Shown in pieces: positions 1 through 8,652 of a stretch of DNA of 64,000 nt; position 1 is the stretch's first letter, and each line of letters starts with the position of its first letter. The notes under the pieces were generated by a model. That model saw nothing but the letters and a program-made list of their open reading frames with translations. It searched no databases and was not told the origin of the DNA. The DNA is from Candidatus Avimonas merdigallinarum. Lineage in GTDB: Bacteria > Bacillota > Clostridia > Oscillospirales > Acutalibacteraceae. The DNA lies in contig CAJFGS010000009.1 in assembly GCA_904377855.1 (NCBI GenBank), positions 1 through 64,000 on the forward strand, read 5' to 3'. Position numbers and translations under genes: made by a program.

Positions 1-61
1 GCTGTAAGTGCTGTCCCTTCTTGCGTTCTACCAATTCTGTGATATAATCTTGGCAGTCCAT
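1..61 (-). CDS. hypothetical protein, N-terminal fragment
   Basis: Only the first 20 codons are inside the window; the gene continues past the left edge. The ATG at 61-59 is preceded by a GGGAGG ribosome binding site about 8 bases upstream. The visible start reads MDCQDYITELVERKKGQHLQ, hydrophilic and probably helical. The family is not recognised. It lies on the same strand as all genes to its right, so it probably belongs to the same accessory block. Confidence 0.55.
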   Translation of the reverse strand, partial: MDCQDYITELVERKKGQHLQ

Positions 62-303
62 AGTGATTGCCCTCCCTTGGAAGAAGTTGTGTGCAAACTC
101 CATTCTACTATGTGGGGAAAATCACTATGGATTTTTTCTTAGGTGTCCAACTTCATTTTACAATCGACCGTTCATTTATAATATGGTGCAGTTTTTAATT
201 TTTGTCAATAGGCAAAAAATCATTGGACGAGAAAGCACTGACTAAAAATCAGACCGGTTACCATTCAGGATAAGACATCCCAAGTACAGCTTCCTGAACG
301 CTC
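62..303. other. intergenic stretch, nothing recognised
   Basis: This AT-rich stretch separates the partial gene at the left edge from the von Willebrand A gene. A 60-codon plus-strand reading frame (63-245) covers part of it, but it has no ribosome binding site and is low in coding character. No clear hairpin terminator was found. Confidence 0.4.
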
Positions 304-948
304 TTACTTTCTGTTGTTAAAATCCTCGTCGATCCTGCGGCTCCAAGTGTCGCTGATCGGTATGTCAGCACGCATTGCACATACGGTATCAGCAACCGTT
401 TCATACAGCACCTGAGTACCCCGGGAATCTGCTCTGTAATTGACTGCACGATTGCGCCCAATGCCGAATTGCGCGGCGGTTTCAACGGCATCGATATTGG
501 CGCCGATAAAGAGAAACTCCCAGCCGTACTTTTCTTTTTGCCGTTCAATCATTCTTTTTACTTCATCAACGGTGTAATTGTGACTGGCATTCTCCATTCC
601 GTCAGTCGTGATGATGAACATGGTATGCTCCGGCACATCCTCCGGCCGTGCATACTTATGGATATTTCCGATGTGGTGAATGGCACCGCCGATGGCATCG
701 ATCAGAGCGGTACACCCGCGAACGGCATAATCCCTGTCGGTCATTTTCCCGATTTCGGTAAGCTTTACCCTGTCGTGAAAAACTTCCGCAACGTTGTCAA
801 AGAGTACGGTTGACACATACGCCTCCCCCTCTTCTTTTTTCTGCTTTTCGATCATTGCGTTGAAGCCGCCGATCGTGTCGCTCTCCAGACCGGCCATAGA
901 GCCGCTCCTGTCCAGGATAAATACCAATTCTGTAATCTTGTTTCCCAT
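304..948 (-). CDS. von Willebrand factor A domain protein
   Basis: This 214-residue protein is a single VWA domain. The metal-ion-dependent adhesion site is clear: D13-R-S-G-S near the N-terminus, a central threonine in the RGCTAL segment, and TTDGMEN supplying the distal aspartate. It has no signal peptide or membrane segment, so it is probably cytoplasmic. VWA proteins of this size in bacteria, such as the TerY-like group, often act as scaffolds with kinases, phosphatases or ATPases, but no such partner is adjacent. The ATG has a GGGAGG site about 8 bases upstream. The next gene upstream encodes a macro-domain protein. The exact role is unknown. Confidence 0.85.
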   Translation of the reverse strand: MGNKITELVFILDRSGSMAGLESDTIGGFNAMIEKQKKEEGEAYVSTVLFDNVAEVFHDRVKLTEIGKMTDRDYAVRGCTALIDAIGGAIHHIGNIHKYARPEDVPEHTMFIITTDGMENASHNYTVDEVKRMIERQKEKYGWEFLFIGANIDAVETAAQFGIGRNRAVNYRADSRGTQVLYETVADTVCAMRADIPISDTWSRRIDEDFNNRK

Positions 949-1048
949 CGTCTGAATCCTCCCTGTGTTTGTTCGGGTGCTTTGAACCCTGCATCCACAT
1001 TATAGAGGAATCCTTTAGGCTTCCGGTCGCATATGAAGCGACAATTTC

Positions 1049-2062
1049 TTATGCGCCCAACAGGTTCTGATCAAAGGCAAACAGAGCTTCGTTAATTTCA
1101 AAAACGTTGTAATTTTTGTTTGTGATGAAGTATTCAATGATGATATCAAATTTATTGCTGTGTGATAGCGCGAAGCCTGCTTTCATCAACATATCTTTTG
1201 TTTCATCCAGACTTAACTCCAGGGCAATCGCGAAGGCAATGGCTGTTGTTTTGCTTGGTCTGTAATGCACATCGCTGCGAATCTTGGAAAACAGCTTGCG
1301 GTCAATGTTCGCCTTCTTATAGCACTCCGCATCGGTCATATTCTTTTCATCGATTTTGCGGAGGAGCATCTGGGAGAAACTCTCGTCGATCCGGCACATC
1401 ATATCCTCCAGGGACGCAGCCCCTGGCATCGAAGACATCTGCACGCTGGCATCATCGGGAACAGTGCCGGCTTCTTTCAAGGCCATGCTTTCTCCGCAGT
1501 CGTTCCGCCTTGTACGACGAAATGCAAAATGCGTTTCTACGCATTTATCATCGATGTAGCTTGCAATATCCGAAAAAAGCTTTTCGCTGATTTGAAACGA
1601 GGACTTGTCAAACACCACGATATAAACCGTCATATCGTGGCCGGTCAGAAAGCCGCTGATGACATCCACGGCGACCCGCAAAGCCTGATCCTTGGGATAG
1701 CCATATGTACCGCTCGAAATCAGCGGAAATGCAACAGACTCACATCCGTTTTCAAGCGCCAAGCGCAGGGATTCACGGTAACAGCTTTCCAAAAGCTCCT
1801 TCTCGCCCTGCGCCCCGCCCTTCCACCTCGGGCCTACGGTGTGTATCACATATCTGCATGGCAACCTGTAGCCCCCGGTGATTTTTGCCTGCCCCACACC
1901 GCAGCCGCCGAGCTTTCGGCATTCCAGCAAAAGCCCCCTTCCGGCGGCTTTATGGATCGCGCCGTCAACGCCGCCGCCTCCCAAAAGTGATGCGTTAGCG
2001 GCGTTGACGATGGCATCACATTTGATTTTGGTGATATCGTTGCGTATGATCTGAAGCGGCAT
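1049..2062 (-). CDS. macro-domain protein with C-terminal helical domain
   Basis: Residues 1 to about 170 form a macro domain of the YmdB/O-acetyl-ADP-ribose deacetylase type. They carry [19 protein letters not shown] (residues 19-37), which binds ADP-ribose, and an [12 protein letters not shown] loop. These enzymes remove or bind ADP-ribose groups. Residues from about 215 to 337 form a separate alpha-helical domain ([20 protein letters not shown] onward) resembling a small HTH-like regulator that recurs in clostridial accessory proteins. The start at 2062 is preferred over the in-frame TTG at 2080 because AAGGAG lies 7 bases before this ATG. It lies upstream of the VWA gene in the same direction, with about 100 bases between. 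Confidence 0.85.
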   Translation of the reverse strand: MPLQIIRNDITKIKCDAIVNAANASLLGGGGVDGAIHKAAGRGLLLECRKLGGCGVGQAKITGGYRLPCRYVIHTVGPRWKGGAQGEKELLESCYRESLRLALENGCESVAFPLISSGTYGYPKDQALRVAVDVISGFLTGHDMTVYIVVFDKSSFQISEKLFSDIASYIDDKCVETHFAFRRTRRNDCGESMALKEAGTVPDDASVQMSSMPGAASLEDMMCRIDESFSQMLLRKIDEKNMTDAECYKKANIDRKLFSKIRSDVHYRPSKTTAIAFAIALELSLDETKDMLMKAGFALSHSNKFDIIIEYFITNKNYNVFEINEALFAFDQNLLGA

Positions 2063-2306
2063 TCCTTTTCTCCTTGCCAAACAAATTCCTTATAAATATA
2101 GTAGCCACTTTACCGGCAAAATCATATTTAAAGTTCTCAAGTATGGATACCGACATTCTTCGTCTCCCTTGAAATCCATTTCCACCGGCGTTTTGTTGTA
2201 AGTAAGGGGCATCCAGTTGTCCCTGCCCCCCCTGATTAAATTTTTCTCTATTCGCACCCGAAATGGAGTTTACACAAATTTTGGGACACACTCTCCGACA
2301 TATATG

Positions 2307-2528
2307 TTATGAGCGTTCGCCTTCCGAACAAAAATGAACACGCAAGGAAGTTCTTCTCATCGGTGCGTCGTATGCCGGACAAGCAGAAGTGTTTCGATGT
2401 ACACATTCCTCACAAAAACATCCTAAGCTGACCGGTTCAGCATCCTTTAAAGCTTGCACTAAGTCCTTTTTCTTCCAAGCATGAAAAAGAGGATCGTTCA
2501 ATATTTTATCAACATCAACATATTTCAA
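2307..2528 (-). CDS. small cysteine-rich hypothetical protein
   Basis: A 73-residue protein if it starts at the TTG at 2528-2526, which has a GGGGGA site 5-6 bases upstream. A longer frame back to 2585 has no comparable site. It contains CFCEECVHRNTSACPAY followed by a distal VHFCSEGE. These five or so cysteines look like a small zinc-binding fold. Such CEEC...C...FCS proteins are common in clostridial prophages and elements, but no function is known to me. Confidence 0.6.
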   Translation of the reverse strand: MKYVDVDKILNDPLFHAWKKKDLVQALKDAEPVSLGCFCEECVHRNTSACPAYDAPMRRTSLRVHFCSEGERS

Positions 2529-2658
2529 AATAATCCCCCATTTTCCTACTATACTGAAGTTCATTATAACATAGAGTGTACTCAAAAGGTAACCACTTCT
2601 ATTCCTTTTTATGTACCCACTGAAGAGTCCGATATCATCGGACGCCTTTCAGCTTGTT

Positions 2659-3378
2659 TTACTTTTCAGACGTTTTTTCATCCTTTATTTCAATTGTTAA
2701 ATAGCCGTTTTCCACGAACCACATCGTTTGTATGAGCGTTTCCTTTGTACAAAAGAATTTCGAGCAATATGATTCAAACTCTTTAAAATCATTTATAACT
2801 TCAGAGCTGGTCAGGAAACGACGCAATGATCGTACATCCTTTGAAGCACAGACTCTTTCAATGGATTCGCATATACTTTCAAATTCTGAAAAGGTAAAGA
2901 GCTTCAGCCGGTTTTGATTGAAGCACATTGCCATCCGGGGACCAAGTGCCTCTCGGAATTCTCGCGGCGGGTTAATGAACTTCCCTTCGCGAAATAGCAG
3001 CGCTGTTATCAGAGATTCCGTTTCAATATATGTTTCAAAATATCTTTCTTGAAACTCTACCTGTGCCTTGATTTCTTCTGCGGTAAAGTCTATCCCCTCC
3101 GGAGCCGCGACAAGTTTATCCCCTGTGTCATTCTCGCGGTGAACAATACCGACGATTTTTGCGGTGTACGATTTTACTGGCTCTGAAACACCCAGCAGAT
3201 AAACATCAACGCATTCTCCGTCACCGCCGATTTCTCCGGGGATATACCCATAGTTGACCGGGTAGATCAAGCTGCTATTTCCTTCTTTGTGGATATATCC
3301 TATTGGACGGTCTATTTTAATCGTGACGTTTTTCCCAAGATAAGAACGAATTCGTTCTTTACGTTCCTTCAATGTCAT
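2659..3378 (-). CDS. inorganic pyrophosphatase-like protein with extra C-terminal domain
   Basis: Residues 15-95 match the soluble inorganic pyrophosphatase fold: VTIKIDRPIGYIHKEG, then YPVNYGYIPGEIGGDGE, then D58-V and RENDTGDKLVAAP. The family hydrolyses PPi, or a related phosphoanhydride, using Mg. The usual D-x-D-P-x-D signature is D-G-E-C-V-D here, as in short clostridial relatives. Residues 150-239 form an additional domain with four cysteines that I do not recognise, making the protein longer (239 residues) than these short relatives. The start at 3378 has AAAGGAG 8 bases upstream. It lies 41 bases after a metallophosphoesterase gene, so the two may act on related phosphate esters. Confidence 0.7.
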   Translation of the reverse strand: MTLKERKERIRSYLGKNVTIKIDRPIGYIHKEGNSSLIYPVNYGYIPGEIGGDGECVDVYLLGVSEPVKSYTAKIVGIVHRENDTGDKLVAAPEGIDFTAEEIKAQVEFQERYFETYIETESLITALLFREGKFINPPREFREALGPRMAMCFNQNRLKLFTFSEFESICESIERVCASKDVRSLRRFLTSSEVINDFKEFESYCSKFFCTKETLIQTMWFVENGYLTIEIKDEKTSEK

Positions 3379-3419
3379 GGTCGGGACTCCTTTGCCAATT
3401 CTATCGGTTGATGGAATTA

Positions 3420-4094
3420 TCATTCAATTCGCCGGACATCAAACCATAAGATCGTGAATTTTTCGGTTAGATCTTGGTCGTCATGCCAGTGTCCGCACCA
3501 CCAATGCTCAAATTGAGTCTCATGCATGACCCATTCCAAGAATCCGGTCAATTGCAGATCGTGTGGATCAGGATGTTTCCTGTAACGTAAAATCATCTCT
3601 CGAGGCAGCGTATGCGTAAGGATATGGTCGACTTTGAAAAGGCTTTTTTTCAGGTTTTCAGCGGCATTTTTATATTCTATCTCATTCGGCAGTTCCTCCG
3701 ACCACCAGGTAACGCCTTGGGTACGAGAAGATCGGTCAATGCTGTATGCGCCGCCGAATGTAAAAAAGGTTTTCCCTTCGATTTCATATATCTCCCCGCG
3801 CATCAGGTGAAAGATATTTTTTCTGAGCTGATGTGCCTTCCCACCATGCCATTCGATAACCGGATATGCATAAATTGCCGGAAAATTCTCGTGGTTGCCG
3901 TCCACGAAGGCAATGGTAAAGGGCAGCCTTTCCAGATCGCTTAAAAAGACCCGCTCGGATAAGCTGTTTCTAAAAAGATATCCGAAATCACCGCAGACTA
4001 TCAAATAATCGTTTGCCGTCAGTCTACTGGCGAGAGAATCTTTGCCGAAAAAGCGGTTCTGATCCCCGTGAGTATCTCCAGTGATATAAATCAT
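3420..4094 (-). CDS. calcineurin-like metallophosphoesterase
   Basis: This 224-residue protein has the full metallophosphoesterase set: GDTHGD (residues 6-11), GDFGY, GNHEN, a histidine in THTLP, and GHWHDD near the C-terminus. These residues bind two metal ions and cut phosphomono- or diesters; the substrate cannot be told from sequence. There is no signal peptide. The ATG at 4094 follows an AAGGAGAAGG site, which decides against an upstream in-frame ATG. It follows the DUF1292 gene by 13 bases and precedes the pyrophosphatase-like gene, consistent with one transcript. Confidence 0.85.
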   Translation of the reverse strand: MIYITGDTHGDQNRFFGKDSLASRLTANDYLIVCGDFGYLFRNSLSERVFLSDLERLPFTIAFVDGNHENFPAIYAYPVIEWHGGKAHQLRKNIFHLMRGEIYEIEGKTFFTFGGAYSIDRSSRTQGVTWWSEELPNEIEYKNAAENLKKSLFKVDHILTHTLPREMILRYRKHPDPHDLQLTGFLEWVMHETQFEHWWCGHWHDDQDLTEKFTILWFDVRRIE

Positions 4095-4107
4095 AACCTT
4101 CTCCTTT

Positions 4108-4446
4108 TCATTTTGCAAGAGGTTTCGCTTTATCCTTCCCGTCATCTCCGGTGAGAAGGGCTTCCATGTTTTTAATCTTGTCCACCTGTTCCCGATATTC
4201 TTCTATCGCTTGCTCAACCATAGACCATTCCTCATCCTCTTCAATAGGAAACAGCTTTATGACATCCTTATCAAGAAGATATTTGGATGCGTACAGTTTT
4301 TTGCGCCCGTCCGTATCCGTTGTGTTGTCCGTATACACGATATATTCGCTTTTGGAATCATCATACGAAAAGGTAAAGTATGTCACATATTCCGTCTCTT
4401 CCCCATTTTCATCTTTAATTGTAAAAATCATTTCCTCGATTTCCAT
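4108..4446 (-). CDS. DUF1292 (YrzB-like) protein
   Basis: A 112-residue acidic protein with the DUF1292 pattern: an MIFTIKDENGEETEYVTYFTF strand region, a repeated beta segment, then EEDEEWSMVEQAIEEYR near residues 70-90. Members are small cytoplasmic Firmicutes proteins of unknown function. AAGGAG lies 7 bases before the ATG. The start overlaps the end of the upstream gene by 19 bases, suggesting translational coupling. Confidence 0.75.
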   Translation of the reverse strand: MEIEEMIFTIKDENGEETEYVTYFTFSYDDSKSEYIVYTDNTTDTDGRKKLYASKYLLDKDVIKLFPIEEDEEWSMVEQAIEEYREQVDKIKNMEALLTGDDGKDKAKPLAK

Positions 4447-5081
4447 ATTCGTTTCTCCTTTTTCGTTTCTTTTTCTTCAATTTCATAGTATCGGAATGTT
4501 TTAGCGATGATGGTCTTCCACCGCTTCCTTTCATCCCTGCTTTTGGGGTTCCAGACAATAAATTCCGAAAAGATGTATGTTCTTAGCGCAAACTCCGAAA
4601 GATCCTTGACTTCGCAATTATACAATCCCACACAGGCAAACGGCCTGGGAGCAGGGGCACCGTCGATACGATGATTTCTCTTGACCTTCAGCATCGGCTC
4701 TAAGTCCGGCAGAGAAGCGCTTTCAAGATAAAACATCCGGCAACTGGTAAGGGCTTCAAGGAAGGATAAATTCTTCACATTTTCGCCACTTTTTATGCTG
4801 AGGTCTTTAATTTGCGGAAACTCTCGCAAAAATTCATAATCCTCAAGGGGAACATGGATATAGAGCCCCTGAATTTTGTGCCGGTTGATCTCCGCCATAA
4901 TTCTTTTATCAAACAAGTCCTCTTTTGAGATATAAATGTCAGGCATCCGCATGCCATAGGCGTTCGATACATTTTCCCACGGTACGCTTATGGCTACTTT
5001 TTCGATGCCGGATTCGGTGATCCCGAGACTAAGCCGTTCGCCACTCCATTCTTTAAGCCTTTTCCTCTGCAAATTTTGCAT
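4428..5081 (-). CDS. hypothetical protein with leucine-rich-repeat-like stretch
   Basis: A 217-residue protein not recognised as any family. Residues 75-125 have regularly spaced leucines (FLREFPQIKDLSIKSGENV, then LSFLEALTSCRMFYLESA), resembling two or three irregular leucine-rich repeats. The C-terminus is strongly basic (EKETKKEKRIWKSRK). An AGGAGGGG site precedes the ATG. It shares direction with the PcfJ-like gene upstream and overlaps the DUF1292 gene downstream. Confidence 0.6.
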   Translation of the reverse strand: MQNLQRKRLKEWSGERLSLGITESGIEKVAISVPWENVSNAYGMRMPDIYISKEDLFDKRIMAEINRHKIQGLYIHVPLEDYEFLREFPQIKDLSIKSGENVKNLSFLEALTSCRMFYLESASLPDLEPMLKVKRNHRIDGAPAPRPFACVGLYNCEVKDLSEFALRTYIFSEFIVWNPKSRDERKRWKTIIAKTFRYYEIEEKETKKEKRIWKSRK

Positions 5082-5126
5082 TCTTGTTTCCCCTCCTGCA
5101 AAGAAACCGCATCCAGGAAGTGACCG

Positions 5127-6767
5127 TCACTCATTATATGTTGAATATCTGACGTCCTTCAAATGAAACCGCACCAACCATTTGCGATATGCCAAACCTA
5201 GCCCCGGCACCTCGTATGCATCTGAATTGTCGTAACCCCAAAATTGACGGACACCGTCTTCGCCCACCTCTATGGCGGCGACAGGCTTTTTCCCCCGCTT
5301 TACAAGAACAACCGGATTATTGATGGTTTTCCAGTCGCGCAGACAGTTTTTTAAGAGCTTTCCGGCTTTGTCGTAATCACTACCGGTCCTGAGCCATGAG
5401 AAATTAAATCCGTCAAAAACGCAATCCTTGATGGATTCTACCGGTTGTTTCATCGGCATTGAAAATAAAGGGGTGGTTTTAATAGGTTCATGAACCTCAT
5501 CCGCGCCGCTGTACTTATATCTTCTCCAGCTTTGCTGTTCCGCAAGGCGCAGGGCTTTATTCATTGTGCAGTAATCAACGGCGGAGTCTATCGAAAAACT
5601 CCACTCATGCGTTATTCTCTTGATGAGCCCTTTTGCTCCTTGAAGCCGGCTGTAATCAAAGACAAACTCAAATAAGCAAGGGCGTTGATGCAGGATCGAT
5701 AAAATATGGAAAACACAGTCATGGTTCATCAGATCACAAAAGACATTGGGATCTGCAATCGCTTGCCACAGCTTTTCACACTCATCGAGATAGAATAACA
5801 GTCCTGCATTAGAAAAAAACACCCGTCTGACGGATTTGAAATCGGGCAAATCGGACTGCTTGAAAAGTTTATATGCTCCATTCATAGAATGCAGCTTTCG
5901 GGCAACGCTTTGAAACGTTCTTTCAATATCAAAGGTCCCCTTCAAATACGGGATGGAATCATAAAACCTCCGGTCAAATCCGATAAACCGGGTCATCAGT
6001 ATATATTTCTCGGGAGTTCGCTCATTTTTTTCAAAGGGGAGTTCCCTCTTAAATCGTTCAAGGAACACTCGCTTAATTGTTCTTCCAATTTGCAGGTTAT
6101 CACAAATCAGTTGATACACAACCCCACCTTTCCAGGAAAATGGATACTTGGTAATATCTCGCTTAGCGATGGATGCCGTATTGCTTTGCAGCTCAATGTA
6201 CGTACGGCCGGTTTTAAATTGAAAGGTAACCACCTCGTAGACAGGAAAATCGATGGTGAGCCTGTCTTTGGAAATCCACGGAAAAGAAAGAAATTCACCG
6301 ATTCCAAGCACCTCCGCTTCGATCACAAGACGCTTTTTGTCCCATGAAATCCTGACGTGGCGCTGCGCATTAGCGGGCATGGATTTTCGATGGCATTTGG
6401 GACAGTAATGCTCTTTTGTCATTTCAGGCAGGGGGTTGAGCATTAACTTCTCATTTTCGGGACTGAAAAGGGATAACTGATGCGTCCCCCACATTTCGAT
6501 CAGCCGTTTGGTCACATACGAATACCGATAAGCGTTGTCGCAGGAATCCGCTTCCATAAGCGTGGCGGCCGTCTCGTAATTGCAATGCGGGCATTTCCAA
6601 AGGTCTTTCCGCAGTTCAGCCGTAAAAGACCGATCATCACGGCAGGCGGATATGTATTTGCGCCGCTTGCGGGACTTCAGTATATTGACGGCTGCATCCA
6701 AATCCACGGTTGTTCTTTCCTGAAAGACGGTGTAGCCGTTAGGTATACGAAATATTAACCGATTCAT
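5127..6767 (-). CDS. PcfJ-like protein
   Basis: A 546-residue protein. The C-terminal 110 residues carry the PcfJ-like pattern YDKAGKLLKNCLRDW, then VVLVKRGKKPVAAIEV and a tryptophan-rich tail. PcfJ-type proteins occur on conjugative plasmids and integrative elements; their function is unknown. Two short zinc-ribbon motifs, CPHCNYE near residue 59 and CPKCHRK near residue 121, suggest metal binding. The ATG at 6767 has GAGGTG 7 bases upstream; a GTG three codons earlier overlaps that site and is less likely. It supports the reading of this block as mobile-element cargo. Confidence 0.7.
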   Translation of the reverse strand: MNRLIFRIPNGYTVFQERTTVDLDAAVNILKSRKRRKYISACRDDRSFTAELRKDLWKCPHCNYETAATLMEADSCDNAYRYSYVTKRLIEMWGTHQLSLFSPENEKLMLNPLPEMTKEHYCPKCHRKSMPANAQRHVRISWDKKRLVIEAEVLGIGEFLSFPWISKDRLTIDFPVYEVVTFQFKTGRTYIELQSNTASIAKRDITKYPFSWKGGVVYQLICDNLQIGRTIKRVFLERFKRELPFEKNERTPEKYILMTRFIGFDRRFYDSIPYLKGTFDIERTFQSVARKLHSMNGAYKLFKQSDLPDFKSVRRVFFSNAGLLFYLDECEKLWQAIADPNVFCDLMNHDCVFHILSILHQRPCLFEFVFDYSRLQGAKGLIKRITHEWSFSIDSAVDYCTMNKALRLAEQQSWRRYKYSGADEVHEPIKTTPLFSMPMKQPVESIKDCVFDGFNFSWLRTGSDYDKAGKLLKNCLRDWKTINNPVVLVKRGKKPVAAIEVGEDGVRQFWGYDNSDAYEVPGLGLAYRKWLVRFHLKDVRYSTYNE

Positions 6768-6850
6768 CGCGGTCACCTCTTTCCTTTCCGTCGCGCAAAA
6801 CAGCAGCGAACGATCTAAGGGCGAATGATTTAAGAGGGCAAGGGAACAGT

Positions 6851-7447
6851 TTATAGATATTTCACATTGCGCTGTTCCTTCAATATATCGTAAATTATAA
6901 CCCCATCGTTAGGGATACAAAGTAATTTTCGCGTTTTGCCTGCGTTGCTCTTGCAGGCGAGCTGATCTGCAATATTTCTCTGGTCGGAATGAGGGATAAC
7001 CACATCCTTAATGAGCCCCAGGCCATGGAAGTCTGTGACCGCCTCGTTGTTTTCCTCCAAGTTTTCTACATACTGGAGGTCAACAGTCGCCAGTTCTGCG
7101 CCGGCCGAAACACCGATATAGGTGCAGCCGTTTCCAACGGCCTTTCTCAATGCAAGCATCAGCCCCTTATTCTGAACCGCTTTGAGCAGCTTAAACGTGT
7201 TACCGCCAGGGACATATATCACGTCGTAGTTTAGACGCGTCAGAGTATGTAAATCTTCGCAGATAAAAATATTTTCAGGCGAATAGCCAAACCGGACAAG
7301 CCCCTCGCTCTCGTGTTCGGCGCAGGCTTTTATATTGACTCCGGCAAAAGGGAGAATAAGCACTGTTTTGCCTTTTACAGGCAATACGCCTGAAAGCTTT
7401 CCTCTGATAAGGGGACTCCTGAAACCAAATGATGTAAGTACAAGCAT
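6851..7447 (-). CDS. peptidase S51 (dipeptidase E)-like protein
   Basis: A 198-residue protein of the class I glutamine-amidotransferase-like superfamily, S51 branch. It has VPGGNTFKLL for the oxyanion region and a nucleophile elbow G-V-S-A-G-A around residue 115. S51 enzymes cleave aspartyl dipeptides in the cytoplasm or act on cyanophycin-type dipeptides. The later histidine (VVIPHSDQRN) is in the expected place. AAGGGAGATG precedes the ATG. The neighbours give no substrate. Confidence 0.75.
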   Translation of the reverse strand: MLVLTSFGFRSPLIRGKLSGVLPVKGKTVLILPFAGVNIKACAEHESEGLVRFGYSPENIFICEDLHTLTRLNYDVIYVPGGNTFKLLKAVQNKGLMLALRKAVGNGCTYIGVSAGAELATVDLQYVENLEENNEAVTDFHGLGLIKDVVIPHSDQRNIADQLACKSNAGKTRKLLCIPNDGVIIYDILKEQRNVKYL

Positions 7448-7528
7448 TCCTACATCTCCCTTTTAATACAAAGCAGGCGGTAGTAAAGTTAAAGTTTTGC
7501 TTTGTTTGCTGCAACATTCAGCAGTCTT

Positions 7529-7954
7529 TCAATCTCTGGCAAGCACACGATCTTCCCCACATTTCAAGAGCTTTCCAAGCGTTTCAACAGAACAGATGCG
7601 ATCGTTTTTTCCTCTTTTATCCATATAGATAAGGTGATCTTCATGGATATACAAAAAGGAGCCGTTATCATCAATAACGCCTTTGAGCGTTATTCGTATA
7701 TCGTCAAAAAGCACAGCGTAAACCCAAGACTCGCCATCAAAAAAATCCTGCCGCTTTACATGCCAGACTCCGCTCTCGTCTCCCGCAAAAAACAGGACAT
7801 CGTCGCCCAGGCCACAGGAAGCGCCGGAGTGCATATCCAGGCATAAAGATCTGTCTTCTTGTAGAGACACTTCCCCAAGCGGAACCGATACCGCATCAAT
7901 TGTTGTAAACGAAATTTGGAAGAGATAAAATCGTTTTCGCAATACGTTCAACAT
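7529..7954 (-). CDS. hypothetical protein
   Basis: A 141-residue protein, predicted mostly beta-strand, with no recognised motif, signal peptide or membrane span. Its ATG overlaps the end of the upstream membrane-protein gene by 7 bases (7948-7954), so it is probably translated by coupling and may work with it. Confidence 0.5.
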   Translation of the reverse strand: MLNVLRKRFYLFQISFTTIDAVSVPLGEVSLQEDRSLCLDMHSGASCGLGDDVLFFAGDESGVWHVKRQDFFDGESWVYAVLFDDIRITLKGVIDDNGSFLYIHEDHLIYMDKRGKNDRICSVETLGKLLKCGEDRVLARD

Positions 7955-8649
7955 TGACTTTCCTCATTCGTCGTGCCGTTTTCATCACGAGGCGTTTGCG
8001 CACTGGAGCCTCTCTCCGCTTGCATCCTTTTCCTTGCCGACCAAGCTTCAACATATTCGCCCCATATTTCATCGAGTTCCTCTTGCGTGAGAGATCTTCC
8101 GTAAAACTTTAAAAAAATGCGGTAAAAAAGCATACGCATTGAATTGTTTTCCTTTTTACGGATACGGTTTAGGAGAAGTTTCTTGATTGGTGCCGCTATA
8201 CAGCGGAAGAATATGATACATCCGCATAATCCAAGTAAAATAAGGAAAATTACATGATATTTCGGGTTGCCCGTTTTGATATAGGCCTCTATGCCCAAGG
8301 CTGCCATGTCGATCGTGTGCATATGCGGCTCCGCCCACCCGAACATTACATTCCAGCATAGGCTTTGATAAAAGCTATTCACCGCCACGACAAAAGCAAG
8401 ATATGCGGCAGTAACAAACACCGCGGCACAAAGCTTGGTAACGATATATTTTAGCTTCGTTTCAATAAAAGCGAATGCGGTCACGGCCAGCACTGCATCC
8501 AGTCCGTAGAGGCACAATTCAAGCGTAATGCCGGTCATGTCTTCAAAAAAATACTGCCACAAATTATCCGTATAAATCAGATACGCTAGCAACGCTTTTC
8601 CGCCGAGTGACAGTACCAATAAGAAAATCGTCATCCATATCTTGTGCAT
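7948..8649 (-). CDS. membrane protein, about four spans
   Basis: A 233-residue protein with hydrophobic segments near residues 5-25, 48-65, 70-95 and 130-150, followed by a charged cytoplasmic-looking tail (KKLLLNRIRKKEN and SLTQEELDEIWGEYVEAW). The family is not recognised. GAGGGG precedes the ATG. It begins 3 bases after the DnaA-like ATPase gene, so the two are almost certainly co-transcribed and may form a membrane-linked ATPase pair. Confidence 0.6.
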   Translation of the reverse strand: MHKIWMTIFLLVLSLGGKALLAYLIYTDNLWQYFFEDMTGITLELCLYGLDAVLAVTAFAFIETKLKYIVTKLCAAVFVTAAYLAFVVAVNSFYQSLCWNVMFGWAEPHMHTIDMAALGIEAYIKTGNPKYHVIFLILLGLCGCIIFFRCIAAPIKKLLLNRIRKKENNSMRMLFYRIFLKFYGRSLTQEELDEIWGEYVEAWSARKRMQAERGSSAQTPRDENGTTNEESQC

Positions 8650-8652
8650 TAT

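Noticed and set aside
304-948. TerY-type VWA-phosphatase-kinase triad
   Set aside because: The only kinase is 10 kb away in its own operon and no PP2C phosphatase gene is present.
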